A stretch of DNA of 64,000 nucleotides from Aphrocallistes beatrix (taxonomy: Eukaryota; Porifera; Hexactinellida; Sceptrulophora; Aphrocallistidae). Location: the NCBI GenBank assembly GCA_963281255.1, contig OY725502.1:186001-250000 (forward strand), in the 5' to 3' direction. This document shows positions 16,212 to 27,306 of the stretch, piece after piece. Position 1 is the stretch's first letter, and each line of letters begins with the position of its first letter. The position numbers and the translations under genes were made by a program. A model generated the notes under the pieces. The model searched no databases and was not told the DNA's origin. It worked only from the letters and a program-made list of their open reading frames with translations.

Positions 16212-17582
16212 ATGATACTCTTCATTCTAATGAGCAGTCTGCTCCTTGGAGGAGTTATTGGAGACAAATCGCTCATTGGAACATCATTTTTCATCCCAGA
16301 AATAAACCTCCTCGGTGAAAGTATTGCGGGGGGCTATCCTGTTCTAAAAGATCTGGATGCTAACAAATGTATCAAAACCAAGGATTTGGCTATTTTAGAT
16401 AATGATGAGGTTTTTTTCAAGGATACAGAAATGTTCTATAGTTCCATAGCGACAAGTACCTCACTTTCAGCTGATTTAGCCGCTGAGTATTCGTTAGGGG
16501 TAACATTGGACATAACAACGAAACATGTAAGTGGAAATAGTCGTCAAATACGAGGATATACTCTGAATATGGCTTCAAAGACAAAAAAAGATTACTTAGA
16601 ATCCAGATGCAAACTCGATGCAGAATTAGATGATCATTTACGTGAGGCATTTGAAAACCTACCCCAAACCATTAAAAACCCATCGTTAGATTCTAGCTGG
16701 AACAAATACCGAATTTTCCTAGACAAATTCAACTCTCATGTCGTTAAGGAAGTAATTTATGGTTCTAGTTTATATCAACACTGCTTTTCTGATTCAAAGG
16801 ATAGCTATTCAGAAAAAGAATATACTATCGATGCATGTGTTAAATTAGCTGGACTAACTGAGGTAGGAAAGTTGGGCATAGGTGCTTGTCAAGGTATTAC
16901 AAAGGCAGAAATTGAAGAAGTCAAGTATATGAAAACCCAATCAACATTCATTTTGAGAGGTGGAACTCTGCCAACCAGAGCTGCTTTAAACCATAAACGT
17001 ACTAAGGAATTAATTGAAGATTTTATGGACGAAGCCAAAACAGTTAGTTCACCGATTCAGTACAAGTTTACACCAATTTGGAACATTTTGAAAATAAAAT
17101 ATTTGGGAACGGAACATTTCGCAAAAGCACTGAACTTGGAAGCATTCTACAAAGGATATCAAAATTTCGGATGCCATCATAAAAAATCTGATACACACGT
17201 AGAACTGCAAAAATTTGTTACTTCTGAAGAAAGTATTGAGAGTCATCCGAGCTATGAATGCATGATTGCTCCTCAAGGATGTCAAGCGGAGAGCGACTGC
17301 CACTTGAGCAAACTTTTTTGGTGCGAATGCTACGGAGATTCCTGTGTGAAATATAAGAATGAAAAGGAGAACAATGGCGTTTCAAGAGAAGTTCCTTACA
17401 TCTACCGAGGATCCGATTTTGTGGGACATTGCCAAGATTTTGGATGCTCCTGTACCCAAGACAAAAATTGGAAAATAATTTGGTCTCCATCAGATGATGA
17501 GTCCGAATACAGCCTTCTTGTACATGAGAAGTTCAGGAAGGACAGAATGAAATGTTCGGAACCAAGGAGAACAGAACTGTGA
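16212..17582 (+). CDS. Secreted MACPF-domain (perforin-like) protein 1
   Basis: Probable secreted pore-forming-type protein of 456 aa. The ATG at 16212 is chosen because a splice acceptor ends at 16207 and this Met begins a clear signal peptide (MILFILMSSLLLGGVIG); an in-frame ATG at 16176 lies upstream. The mature part has the MACPF signature spacing at residues 173-185 (F-N-S-H-V, six residues, G-S; canonical aromatic-G-T/S-H-aromatic-x6-G-G). A later RGGT strand follows. The last ~100 residues are Cys-rich (CMIAPQGC, DCHLSKLFWCEC, CSC), an EGF-like or novel disulphide module. The closest relative is the convergent gene at 18972-20375. MACPF proteins oligomerise on membranes; whether this one makes pores is not shown by sequence. 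Confidence 0.8.
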   Translation: MILFILMSSLLLGGVIGDKSLIGTSFFIPEINLLGESIAGGYPVLKDLDANKCIKTKDLAILDNDEVFFKDTEMFYSSIATSTSLSADLAAEYSLGVTLDITTKHVSGNSRQIRGYTLNMASKTKKDYLESRCKLDAELDDHLREAFENLPQTIKNPSLDSSWNKYRIFLDKFNSHVVKEVIYGSSLYQHCFSDSKDSYSEKEYTIDACVKLAGLTEVGKLGIGACQGITKAEIEEVKYMKTQSTFILRGGTLPTRAALNHKRTKELIEDFMDEAKTVSSPIQYKFTPIWNILKIKYLGTEHFAKALNLEAFYKGYQNFGCHHKKSDTHVELQKFVTSEESIESHPSYECMIAPQGCQAESDCHLSKLFWCECYGDSCVKYKNEKENNGVSREVPYIYRGSDFVGHCQDFGCSCTQDKNWKIIWSPSDDESEYSLLVHEKFRKDRMKCSEPRRTEL

Positions 17583-18971
17583 AGCTCTTCAGTTCCAGCT
17601 TTTGTGTGGTGTGCTCCCTCTGTACTAAATGCTCTATAGCTGCATATTAGTACAGATAGTTAGGTAGTTAGGTTGTATGACATTTAGCATTGTCATTGTG
17701 TGCTTTTAGGCCTAGGTATGTACGTTATATCTGTATGTGCCACTATTTACTATTATCTTTCCACATTCTTCAAAGTTTATATTCTAATAACGAATTAAGG
17801 GGTCTTTAAAGTGGGTATTAAGTATTGGCTTGATTCATAAAATCAGGCAATCCGCTAACTTAGATATTAATTGAAAGAAGTTGTACACATCTGGGCTAAA
17901 AATACTAATACAGTCGACATCGAGTTTTTTTTCCAATCGACTTTTTTGACTTTTTAGTTCAAAAATCTGAGTTTCAGGTACAGTAGACATCGGGGCTTTT
18001 TTACTATCGTTTTTTGACATTTTTCCATGCAAATGGGGTGTCAAAAAACCCGATGTCTACTGTAATACCAAATATCATGCAACTTAAATTATACTCAGTA
18101 CACTCAGTAAAGCATCCTTGCGTAACGGCCATAACACAGAATAGCTCGTATTGGCGAGTATCACTGCAGTTATAGAGCAGAGTCTACGTATGTAGAGTAA
18201 AACACACGTGTGCACTGTCAAACTTCACAATTCAGTTCGCAACTCGGAAATGCTTTTTTTGCATCAAATTTGCATGCTGATAGAGTTGAACTGGAACTCT
18301 TCAGATTATGGGGACCAATCCTCTACCCAATTATAGTCACGACTCGTACATCTACATGTAAACAAGCCAGAGCCAATCATGTTCTCTAGTAGAGTCACGT
18401 AAGTGAATATATAATTTAAAATCGCTAAAATTGCAAACAGTCTAAGCCAGGTTTATTGGGAAAGTGTCAATTTAGTCAATCGACACTTTAATTGATTTTA
18501 GGTGTAATAGTTTTGCCATCTGACTACATATAACTAGCCTTCTATTCTGAAAAGATTCTACTAAATAAATATTCATGTATTCGAAAAGATAAAAATCTAA
18601 ATGAAAGTCTATAGTTGCATTAAAAAAATTGCCTTATACATCCTAACAGGGTTCGCTCAACTTTTGGGGGTAAGACTGGCAGGGGCTAACCGTTATTCAG
18701 GGGGTACCCCCTAGATTCCTTAAAACACTGCTCCTTACACATATGTCAGAGGTTTCAGTTTTGTTGAAGTACCAGACCACCGATATTATAATGGATACTT
18801 GTTAACTAGATAATTAATTATTTGACAGAGGTTTGGGATATTCAAAGATTGGCACATACAGATATAATGTACATACCCAAAAAAAAACATAGTTAGTACT
18901 AATATGCAGCTATAGAGCATATTACCTAAATAGCACACAACAAGAAATACAGTGAACTGTTACTTCACAAT
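17583..18971. other. Intergenic between convergent MACPF genes
   Basis: 3' flanks of both genes. The stretches CTCTATAGCTGCATATTAGTAC (about 17629) and its inverse (about 18897-18918) mirror each other, as expected if the 3' UTRs of an inverted gene pair are homologous. It contains the MITE at 17979-18064 and a related half-end at 17909. No other gene was seen. Confidence 0.5.
17979..18064. mobile_element. Tiny 82-bp MITE with TA duplication
   Basis: CAGTAGACATCGGG at 17981 and CCCGATGTCTACTG ending at 18062 are perfect inverted ends flanked by TA. A second related left end (CAGTCGACATCGAG) lies 70 bp upstream, suggesting nested insertion. Confidence 0.75.
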
Positions 18972-20375
18972 TCATAATCCAATTTCACGATCCCTTCCAG
19001 GGTCTACAGCATTCATCTCATCCTCATCATCTTCCATGAAAGAGTTGAATTGGGAAGAAAAGGGAGGCCAAATTTTAACCCAATTTTTGTCCTTATTCCG
19101 ACAATCGCATGACAAACCATCTCGAGTGCATCCATGCCCATTCCAACCATGCTCTTCGTAGATATAAGGAAACTCTCTTGTAACGCCTGAGTTCAAATTC
19201 TCTTCTTCATATCTGATACAAGAGTCACCATTGTATTCACAGACAGTTTTTCTGGACTGGCAGTCGTTATTGTCGTTGCATCCTTCAGGAGCGATGATGC
19301 ATTGGTAGGATGGATTGGATTCAGTGCTGTCTTGCGTAAGGTTAAACGTCTGTAGCTCGACTCCTGCTGAAGTTACTCTGTAGTTACAGCCGAAATTTAG
19401 AAAACCTTTGTAGAATGCTTCAAAGTTGAGTGCTTTAGCGAAATGTTTTGTTCCAAAATATTGTACTTTCAAAACGTCCCACATTGGCATAAACTTGTAT
19501 TGGACGGCTGAATAGTTTGTATCCGCTTCCTGTAAAAACCGTTGAATTAACTTTTTATTTCGCGAACGCTGGAGAGCTGCTCTAGTCCTTTCGGTTCCAC
19601 CTCTTATGACCAACCTTGAGTGAGTCCTAAGACTCTGAACAGACTTAATCTCTTCATCTGTAATGTCTAAACAAGCGCCAATTCCTAGCTCACTCATCTC
19701 GGTAGATCCAGCCAACTCAACACATGCCTTCACAACGTACTGCCTCTGTGTGTAGTTATTCGATGAGTCAGAGAAACAGTGCTGGTACAAACTCGTACCA
19801 TAAGTCGCCTGAGTAACTAGATGAGATTTCACAATGTCCAGAAATACTTTATACGCTTGCCAGCTGGAATATAGCCATGGCTTGTCAATGGTTGTTAGTA
19901 GAATTTCAAACGCGTGTACAACGTAGTTTCTTAGTGGTTTCATACTGATGCACCTACTCTCTAAGTAATGTTTAAACGACTTTGAAACTATTTTTAGAGT
20001 GACACCCCTGATTGTTCGATTACTTGAACTAACATGGTTTGTAGTTACATCCAATGTGTGTCCCAGGGTGAAATCGGTCGCTAGATCCGGTGAAAGCGAG
20101 ACGCTTGCTGCTTGGGCACTATAGAAGGTCTCAGTGTCTTCGAAGAAAGTTTGTGCTTGATTAATAATGTGCACATGCTTGGTCCTTCTGCAGTTATAGC
20201 GTATACTTTTGTTTTTTAGAATGGGACTTCCGCCAGTTAATATATCTCCCTTGAGGTTATCCCTTGGTATGTAGAATGCTCTGTTAATTGGAGCAAAGGC
20301 TTGGTCCAAGTTACATAAAATTCCAGGAATAGATCCAGCGAGAAGAAGACTACTGAAAACGATGAAAAGTATCAT
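18972..20375 (-). CDS. Secreted MACPF-domain (perforin-like) protein 2
   Basis: 467-aa paralogue of the gene at 16212-17582, facing it tail to tail. The start at 20375 is supported by a strong acceptor (TTTCCTTAG) directly upstream and by a signal peptide (MILFIVFSSLLLAGSIPG). The MACPF signature spacing is kept (K-S-H-L, then VTQATY, then G-T), followed by YQHCFSDS and RGGT strands identical in placement to the paralogue. The Cys-rich tail keeps the Cys pattern (CIIAPEGC, DCQSRKTVCEYNGDSC, GLSCDC). Sequence outside motifs is well diverged, so the duplication is not recent. It is probably secreted and membrane-acting; the target is unknown. Confidence 0.8.
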   Translation of the reverse strand: MILFIVFSSLLLAGSIPGILCNLDQAFAPINRAFYIPRDNLKGDILTGGSPILKNKSIRYNCRRTKHVHIINQAQTFFEDTETFYSAQAASVSLSPDLATDFTLGHTLDVTTNHVSSSNRTIRGVTLKIVSKSFKHYLESRCISMKPLRNYVVHAFEILLTTIDKPWLYSSWQAYKVFLDIVKSHLVTQATYGTSLYQHCFSDSSNNYTQRQYVVKACVELAGSTEMSELGIGACLDITDEEIKSVQSLRTHSRLVIRGGTERTRAALQRSRNKKLIQRFLQEADTNYSAVQYKFMPMWDVLKVQYFGTKHFAKALNFEAFYKGFLNFGCNYRVTSAGVELQTFNLTQDSTESNPSYQCIIAPEGCNDNNDCQSRKTVCEYNGDSCIRYEEENLNSGVTREFPYIYEEHGWNGHGCTRDGLSCDCRNKDKNWVKIWPPFSSQFNSFMEDDEDEMNAVDPGRDREIGL

Positions 20376-20661
20376 CTTGAAACTAAGGAAATATTCTGTT
20401 ATAATATACAAATATCTTATATAGTAAAACGCTAGGATTTTTTCGTTTTGTCAAATGATATGACTACGATTAAGTTATAAGATCTAAGCAAAATTTTCAC
20501 ACCTCTGCAAAAAAATGGAAAATCATTTTCACACCTTTTCTATACACTATATATGACTACACCATAGCCTACTATGTTATTAATACTTCAAAGCAACAAC
20601 TTATGTTTGATATCTTAATTTAACTATAATGTGTAGCAATAAAAATGTGCATATTTTCACA

Positions 20662-21065
20662 CCATATGCTAGAGACTAGCTTCCAACGGTTAAAATGGGG
20701 GGTTTTAGGGGTATACATTCTGAAATCGTATTTTCGAATATATGTGATCAATTATTTGTTTACTTTTGTTTACAATAGATACATAAAGTAAACAAATTCC
20801 AAAAATAAGCTTGAGGCTAGTTTCCAACGGTTGACATGGGGTTTTATGGGTGTAGATTTCGAATATTATATTTTCAGATAAATATGATAATTTATTTGTT
20901 TACTTTTGTTTACAATAGATACATAAAGTAAACAAATTCCAAAACTATGCAAGATACTAGCTTCCAACGGTTGACATGGGGTTTTATGGGTGTAGATTTC
21001 GAATATTATATTTTCGAAGTTATAAAATAAATTATGATCGTTAACTTTTGCATACAATATTTAAT
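20662..21065. repeat. Three tandem ~140-bp units in the MACPF 2 intron
   Basis: TTCCAACGGTT recurs at 20681, 20822 and 20962, each followed by GGGGTTTTA, TGTAGATTTCGAATATTATA and TTTGTTTACAATAGATACAT, the last partly degraded in unit 3. A single copy is at 12590-12720. They lie in the 5' intron (about 20383-21409) of the minus-strand MACPF gene. Confidence 0.8.
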
Positions 21066-21409
21066 AAATTCCTACAGTGGATATTTTTAGCTACTTATAA
21101 GTACGTAATACATTGTTTATACGTATAAATATGTTAAATTTCATCTATTTTTAAAAATACTTGTAATTAAAAGATAAAACCTCAACACCACAATATGGAT
21201 AAATATAAATTGCCGTTTTATCGTGTGTACATTCTATAATGAATCTCGGTTGTTATAAATGGGTATGGAAGGGAATGCAGTAACAATATCTTGAAAAAAC
21301 TACCTATGTATCTCTCACAGTTAAGCTCCCTACCCCCATGAATACAAAGTTATTATATTCTAAATTTAAAAAAACTAACAGTAACAAATTAATATATATT
21401 TCAACTCAC

Positions 21410-21540
21410 TTGTGTTGTTGAAGATTTCTTATTTAGTATTGCTCTATTTGTCCTTCTGAAGCGTTCAATTTCAATGTAAGTTCTGTTCACTTTGATGTGA
21501 AGAAGTTGCTTTGATTGGTCCATCACTTACTTATATACTA
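21410..21540 (-). promoter_or_regulatory. TATA box and non-coding first exon of MACPF gene 2
   Basis: On the minus strand AGTATATAAG (about 21530-21539) is followed by a short ATG-free exon ending at the donor GTGAGT (from 21409 downward). This mirrors the plan at 15034-15152, including the AGTATATAAGNAAG promoter core. Confidence 0.55.
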
Positions 21541-22018
21541 AGTGGTGCTATCAGTGGAGACATCGTTGAAGTCTGTGATAGTGTTGGCATCTAGCCTATA
21601 AACCCAAATTCTACTGAAATTGCTTTGCAATATTCCGCATAAATAATTATTTGAATAAAAAGAAAGGATTTTGGATTTTTGCGAATGAATAAACCTTTCA
21701 ATCAGCTGTCTTGAATTGTGATAAAAAAGGAAATATGATTTTTCAAATAGTCTATGCATAGTTATTAGATTGGTTCAAGGTAGATTATGGTCAGTTAGCG
21801 TGTGGAAGTTAGCATCGAAGTTAGCATGTAGAGATACTTGTTAATTCCAATTTCTTTTTTTCATTCTTGCTGAGTTAACCCTCTCAAAATGGTTAAACAT
21901 CTGGGAACCTTGAAATTGAATGAATTTATTTATTACAGCCTATTACTAATAAACTGGTTGTTCAATGGCACATTATTATAATTAAACAACTTGGAAAAAA
22001 AGCTGATAGTAAAAAAGT

Positions 22019-22180
22019 GATTTTTCGTGCGATATCGTTTATAATAGTAGGACAGACGTATTTAGAGATGTTATCTCTCTTAATATTAATCAATGCGACC
22101 CCAGGCTCCTACGGATACAAAGTGTTCGCTAGCCGCGCAGCACAAACAAGTGAAGCGCGCTTGTTCTACATTACTACATT
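22019..22180. mobile_element. AAGCGCGCTTCG-family MITE fragment
   Basis: Shares TTTTTCGTGCGATATCG, TAGGACAGACGTATTTAGAG, GTGTTCGCTAGCCGCGCAGC and GTGAAGCGCGCTTGTTC with 14720-14893. The other half of the element is missing. Confidence 0.7.
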
Positions 22181-23196
22181 GTTCTAACTAAACAATCTGT
22201 AAAAAAAGAAAAATCTAAGTTGATAGTAAAGCATAATTAGTTTAAGCAAAGTAAGCATCATTCCTGAGTGAGATTGAAGTTCAATCTCAGAGATGATCTA
22301 ATTAAGTATTACCATTCTTAGCACCTGTAAGGTTTGCTTATTATACAAGTATGTCATCATTAGTTTGAAACTATTAGACCTTAGAAGACATATTTCAATT
22401 CAGCTCTTACTCCTAATGCTAGAGAGATGCCCTATGGTACTCGAGCCAAATTTGGCACGCGGAGTTTAAAATAAATGTGGGTCGACAGATCGACATTTAT
22501 GTAGATTCTGGGGTCAGCAACTCTAGGCAGGCCTGCCACTAGCACACAAAGTCATAAATATGTTAACATTATAGGTAAACTGGCATACTTATTCCAAAGG
22601 TTGCCAGCCCCTGCTCTATGGTATGGACGGTTATGACTTCCGTCCGTTCAAAACGACCCTAAAAATCTAGTGGGCAGTTTAGTACCAAACTTTGATCTCT
22701 AAATCCATATTTATATCTCCAAAGGGGTTTGCTATGAGTTTGAGGTATTAGACTACTGGTAGTACAGAAGTGATGCATACATGGTTTGGTGACATGAAAC
22801 ATTGGTTTAGGTTTCTCAATTATGCTAGCAAGAAAGACAGTACTTACTTCACTATCAGATCATGTCCTTGGTGCTAAAACTATGTACACGGTATAATATG
22901 TAGTAGTAAATTCGCCTTGGAAGCATTTTGAATTTTTCTATTTATAGTAGTAACCCAAACTTGTATGGCTTCCCCATTGAAAATGGCTTAAACCGGAAAT
23001 GACGCAACACATTCCTGTGGCAAGCATGAATTATAGTATGTAGGAGAACTAGAACAAGGATCAAAGAATTTCAATTCATTCTCTCATTCCTTCGTGTAGC
23101 ATGGTCTTCATTTCTTCAAACCAATAAGATGCACAATTCTAAATTTAGAACTCGTATAGAGAGATTAATTGAATAGACTATATTTTAACCAATTAA

Positions 23197-23305
23197 TTAA
23201 CCGTAGAATGCCCACTGGGGGCACAGTGTCCCCGATATCGCGGATGTCTCCCAGCCATTTTCTATGCAAGTGAAGCCATATAAATGCTCGGCATTCTACA
23301 GTTAA
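23197..23305. mobile_element. 101-bp TTAA-flanked MITE
   Basis: Inverted ends CCGTAGAATGCC (23201) and GGCATTCTACAG (to 23301), flanked on both sides by TTAA. The GC-rich interior carries CACTGGGGGCACAGTGTCCC. The TTAA duplication points to piggyBac-type mobilisation, although the TIR differs from the element at 13925. Confidence 0.7.
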
Positions 23306-23728
23306 AACCCACCAAATGCCTGGAATATATATTAGATAGTTCATACGTTATTACAGCCAATGGATAGCCAGCCACAAATTCAGGGAAATTTCCCCTCTTT
23401 GACCTCTCCCTACGTCCATTATCACATCGTAGAGAAATGCTCTATTTAGGTTCAATGTACACAAAATCGATGCTCGAGCACCCGGTAAGATGTAGAGGTG
23501 TGAGTGGGGCCAACGGTCCCCCGAGTAAGGTGTCCTCTGGACTCTTCACCTCAGTGCCACAAGCCACGGGGACACCTGGGACTATGACACCGGTTCATTA
23601 ATTGTTAAATAGAAATAAAATTTTAGAAAAAATAAAAAATAAGACTTGAATAATAAAATGTAAAAAGATTAAGAAATCAGGAAGGGGGAACTATCAATGT
23701 TAAATATAACAATACATTGTTAGGTACA

Positions 23729-25012
23729 TTAGTTTATAATGGTGAAGAGCTGGAGTTTGTGGGATAGTCTACTATCAATAGTGACAATAGAACCCCGAAG
23801 ATTTGCTGAGATCCCATAAAGATATTCAAACTGTCCTCTCCTAAATCCTTTCTCACCAAACTGAGTGAGTAGCTCCCCTTCATTGGAAAATATCTTCACT
23901 TTAGAGTCTCCATAGTCTGCTACTAAGATGTTGTGTTGCTGATCTAGACAGAAACAATAAGCACAGTTAATGCTGTCTTTCTTAACAACACATCTTGTCA
24001 GAATGCCTTCTCTAGAAAATACTTGAATTGGAAATTCTGAGTTATAAAACAAAACGTAAAACAATTCTTGAGATAGAGATATATCTCTGATTTCAGTATT
24101 TTGTTTACAGAATTCAGTCTTGAGAGATATTCTGTTTTCTTCGATCAATTCTAGAGTTAACACTATTAGATTCATTCCATCACGATTTCCGACATAAATA
24201 TGAGTATTATCTGTACAGATACCTCTGAGATAAAAACCATAAGATTTAGACATTTCTCTCTTCTCAGTGGATTCATTCAACTTCAGAATTGCTCTATAAC
24301 ATTGTACGTAAATTGATTGGTTGTGAAATAGAATATTGTATGGTTGGTTCATTTCTTTATCTCTCACAGATCTGATCAATTCTCCTTCTCTAGAGAAAAT
24401 CTGAACTCTGTGATTGCCTAGGTCAGCTACATAAATATTCTCATTCACAGGATTTGTCGATATACCATGTACACCATAAAGTTGATTGTCTCCTGTTCCA
24501 CTGTCACACTTACTCCATTCCAGTTGGAACTGAGTATCTTCATTATACTCGTAAACTGGAATTTGTCGCTCACAACGACACATTCTATTTATACAATCTT
24601 TCAATTCATCCACTCTCCACGTTAACTCCACATTAGGAATATCGATGTCCATTTCTCTTTTCACTGAATCGATTGAGTCAGAAACTTCGATTTTAGGCTT
24701 GGATGTTGGATTCAATTTCTTAAATATCTGTTCCATTTCCATCTTGTAAGTTTCAATCTTTTTTATTTCTTCCTGAGTTTCAGCTTTCTTCCTCTCCATT
24801 CCAATATTCAATTCCTCCCAAATAGCATCCAATTCTTCTATGATTGATTCTTCTTTCTTTTCGATAAGAATTCTCATTTCTTTGCTGACTCTTCTTACTT
24901 CCGTCTTCTTCCGTTCAATCATTTCTCTAAACGAGTTCACTTTACTCTGGAGTTTGTTACTCACTCCGAATAAACTAGCAGGACCAGATCCTGGATCTGC
25001 TGTCGCCATCAC
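23729..25012 (-). CDS. Coiled-coil/NHL-repeat protein 1 (TRIM-like, no RING or B-box)
   Basis: Single-exon 427-aa protein. Residues 20-105 are a charged coiled coil (RKKTEVRRVSKEMRILIEKK). Residues 175-425 contain NHL-type propeller repeats such as GISTNPVNENIYVADLGNHR and DQQHNILVADYGDSKVKIFS. Metazoan TRIM-NHL proteins place a RING and B-boxes before such a region; neither is present, so E3 ligase activity is not expected from this chain. NHL propellers bind protein or RNA. The start could be either of two adjacent Met codons; the second matches the paralogues (MATAD). It is the first of four tandem paralogues. Confidence 0.85.
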   Translation of the reverse strand: MMATADPGSGPASLFGVSNKLQSKVNSFREMIERKKTEVRRVSKEMRILIEKKEESIIEELDAIWEELNIGMERKKAETQEEIKKIETYKMEMEQIFKKLNPTSKPKIEVSDSIDSVKREMDIDIPNVELTWRVDELKDCINRMCRCERQIPVYEYNEDTQFQLEWSKCDSGTGDNQLYGVHGISTNPVNENIYVADLGNHRVQIFSREGELIRSVRDKEMNQPYNILFHNQSIYVQCYRAILKLNESTEKREMSKSYGFYLRGICTDNTHIYVGNRDGMNLIVLTLELIEENRISLKTEFCKQNTEIRDISLSQELFYVLFYNSEFPIQVFSREGILTRCVVKKDSINCAYCFCLDQQHNILVADYGDSKVKIFSNEGELLTQFGEKGFRRGQFEYLYGISANLRGSIVTIDSRLSHKLQLFTIIN

Positions 25013-26031
25013 AAATACGCTATTATTTCAATATTGAAATTAACACAAAATATATAATAATTATCAAAATGAAAGAGTTCAATTCGAATAAATTCTCAAT
25101 GAAATAGTATATGCATTGTTTGTGACTATTCTTCTATCAGTCTATATCAGTTTGCTCATAGATTCAACAATGGATACAAACTAGAACAATTGGAATGTAG
25201 AGGGAGCTAGCTTATACACATACACTTCTAAGTTAGGAATTCTCACTGGTTAAGAGGTTACGTTCCTGAGAATGATCGGGAATTGCAATTCCACTAACTG
25301 TGAGACACAAAGTTAATAACAAAATTAATGTATGTTCTATATTTCCAAAGAATGTAGAGTCGAGACCGTTTTGTTCTTCCTTTTTATTTACAGATTAAAA
25401 CAGTAAGAAAAACTGATTGAAATTACATGTACGATAGATTTGGAATTTTTTAAATTACAAATAGTAAGAAATGCTAAAACTATGTGCAAGGCACAGTATG
25501 CAGTAGTAGCAGTAGGAGAAGTTAGAGTTTGTCGGAGAACCAAAGCGAGAGTTTAATTCCAATTCATTCTTTCATTCCTTCGTGTAGCATAGTCCTCATT
25601 ATTTCAAACCAATAAATTCTAAATTTAGAACAGTTATACGGATACTCTTTGATACGATGTATGCTTTAATTCATTAAACCCGCCAAATTCCTGGTACAGA
25701 CGTATTTAGAAATGTTATCTACCTCATAACTAATCAATGTGGGTCTAGACGCCCAAAGGACGCCTCTGGCAGACGCATAGTGTCCGCCACCCGCGAACGG
25801 CACTTATATAAATAACATTGAAGTAGCCTAGACTATGAGAGAGAGACTTCTTCTCTTTAACTGCCAATCTCGACGGCCATTATCGGAAAGATAGAGACAT
25901 TAATTGTTTGGTGAAAAGAAAATTATAGAAAAATATTAAAAAAACACTTATTAAATGTTAAGAAAAAAAGGTTAAGAAATCAAGTAGGGGGAACAATCAA
26001 TGTTAAATATAACAATACACTATTAGGTACA
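25013..26031. other. NHL intergenic spacer A
   Basis: Upstream region of NHL gene 1 and downstream region of NHL gene 2. It is nearly identical to 29688-30705 with an offset of about 4.68 kb, including the embedded MITE piece. The conserved stretch just upstream of the ATG (TATTTCAAT, CAAAATATATAATAATTATC) probably includes the promoter. Confidence 0.6.
25693..25803. mobile_element. AAGCGCGCTTCG-family MITE fragment in NHL spacer
   Basis: Carries ACAGACGTATTTAGAAATG, CCAAAGGACGCCTCTGGCAG and GTGTCCGCCACCCGCG. The matching piece at 30371-30481 shows that it was present before the local duplication. Confidence 0.65.
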
Positions 26032-27306
26032 TTAGTTTATAATGGTGAAGAGCTGGAGTTTGTTGGAAAATTTTCCATCACTAGTGACAATAGAACCCCA
26101 AATATTCACTGAGATCCCACAAATATATTCAAACTGTCCTCTCTCCGATCCTTCCTCACCAAACTGAGTGAGTAGCTCCCCTTCATTGGAAAATATCTTC
26201 ACTTTATAGTCTCCATAGTCTGTTACTAAGATGTTGTGTTGCTGGTCTAGACAGAAACAATGAGCTTTGTTAATGCTATCTTTCTTAACAACACATCTTG
26301 TCAGAATGCCTTCTCTAGAAAATACTTGAATTGGAAATTCAGTATTGAATAGCAAAATGTAGAACAATTCTTGAGATAGAGATATATCTCTGATTTCAGT
26401 ATTTTGTTGACAGAATTCAGTCTTGAGAAATATTCTGTTTTCTTCAATCAAGTCTAGAGTTAACACTATTAGATTCATTCCCTTCTCTTCTCCGACATAA
26501 ATATTAATATTATCTGCACAGATACCTCCGAGACCAAAACCATAAGATTTAGACTTTTCCTTCTTCTCCGTGGATTCATTCAACTTCAGAATTGTTATAT
26601 AACATTGTGCATAAATTGATTGGTTGTGAAATAGAATATTTAGTGGGTTTTTCATTTCTTCATCTTTCACAGATCTGATCAATTCTCCTTCTCTAGAGAA
26701 AATCTGAACTCTGTGATTCAATTTGTCAGCTACATAAATATTCTCATTCATAGGATTAGTCGCTATACCCCATGGAGCATAAAGTTGATTGTCTCCACCT
26801 CCTTTGCTGCACTTACTCCATTCCAGTTGGAACTGAGTATCTCCATTATAAACTGGAATTTGTTGCTCACAACGACACATTCTATTTATACAATCTTTCA
26901 ATTCATCCACTCTCCACGTTAACTCCACATTAGGAATATCGATGTTCATTTCTCTTTTCACTGAATCGATTGAGTCAGAAACTTCGATTTTAGGCTTGGA
27001 TGTTGGATTCAATTTCTTGAATATCTGTTCCATTTCCATCTTGTGAGTTTCAATCTTTTTTATTTCTTCCTGAGTTTCAGCTTTCTTCCTCTCCATTCCA
27101 ATATTCAATTCCTCCCAAATAGCATCCAATTCTTCTATGATTGATTCTTCTTTCTTTTCGATAAGAATTCTCATTTCTTTGCTGACTCTTCTTACTTCCG
27201 ACTTCTTCCGTTCAATCACTTCTCTAAACGAGTTCACTTTACTCTGGAGTTTGTTACTCACTCCGAATAAACTAGCAGGACCAGATCCTGTATCTGCTGT
27301 CGCCAT
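26032..27306 (-). CDS. Coiled-coil/NHL-repeat protein 2
   Basis: Single-exon 424-aa tandem paralogue with the same plan: N-terminal MATADTGSGPASLFGVSNK, coiled coil at about 20-105, then a Cys-containing linker (NRMCRCEQQIPVY) and NHL repeats. It differs from gene 1 mainly in the repeat loops (for example YGFGLGGICADNINIYVG where gene 1 has YGFYLRGICTDNTHIYVG), while the N-terminal 150 residues are almost identical. The first propeller blade (YAPWGIATNPMNENIYVAD) is also changed. Its role is unknown; variation in loops with a constant stalk would suit a binding protein. Confidence 0.85.
   Translation of the reverse strand: MATADTGSGPASLFGVSNKLQSKVNSFREVIERKKSEVRRVSKEMRILIEKKEESIIEELDAIWEELNIGMERKKAETQEEIKKIETHKMEMEQIFKKLNPTSKPKIEVSDSIDSVKREMNIDIPNVELTWRVDELKDCINRMCRCEQQIPVYNGDTQFQLEWSKCSKGGGDNQLYAPWGIATNPMNENIYVADKLNHRVQIFSREGELIRSVKDEEMKNPLNILFHNQSIYAQCYITILKLNESTEKKEKSKSYGFGLGGICADNINIYVGEEKGMNLIVLTLDLIEENRIFLKTEFCQQNTEIRDISLSQELFYILLFNTEFPIQVFSREGILTRCVVKKDSINKAHCFCLDQQHNILVTDYGDYKVKIFSNEGELLTQFGEEGSERGQFEYICGISVNIWGSIVTSDGKFSNKLQLFTIIN

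Larger units (their letters stand above)
21541..23728. other. Intergenic with MITE remnants, no gene
   Basis: Contains two MITE-like pieces (22019-22180 and 23197-23305). From about 23390 onward it is homologous to 28076-28412 (3' flank of the NHL gene duplication). The rest is AT-rich without recognised signals. Confidence 0.5.

Noticed and set aside
23729..25012. Calling the NHL genes TRIM E3 ligases
   Set aside because: No RING Cys/His pattern and no B-box precede the coiled coil in any of the four copies.
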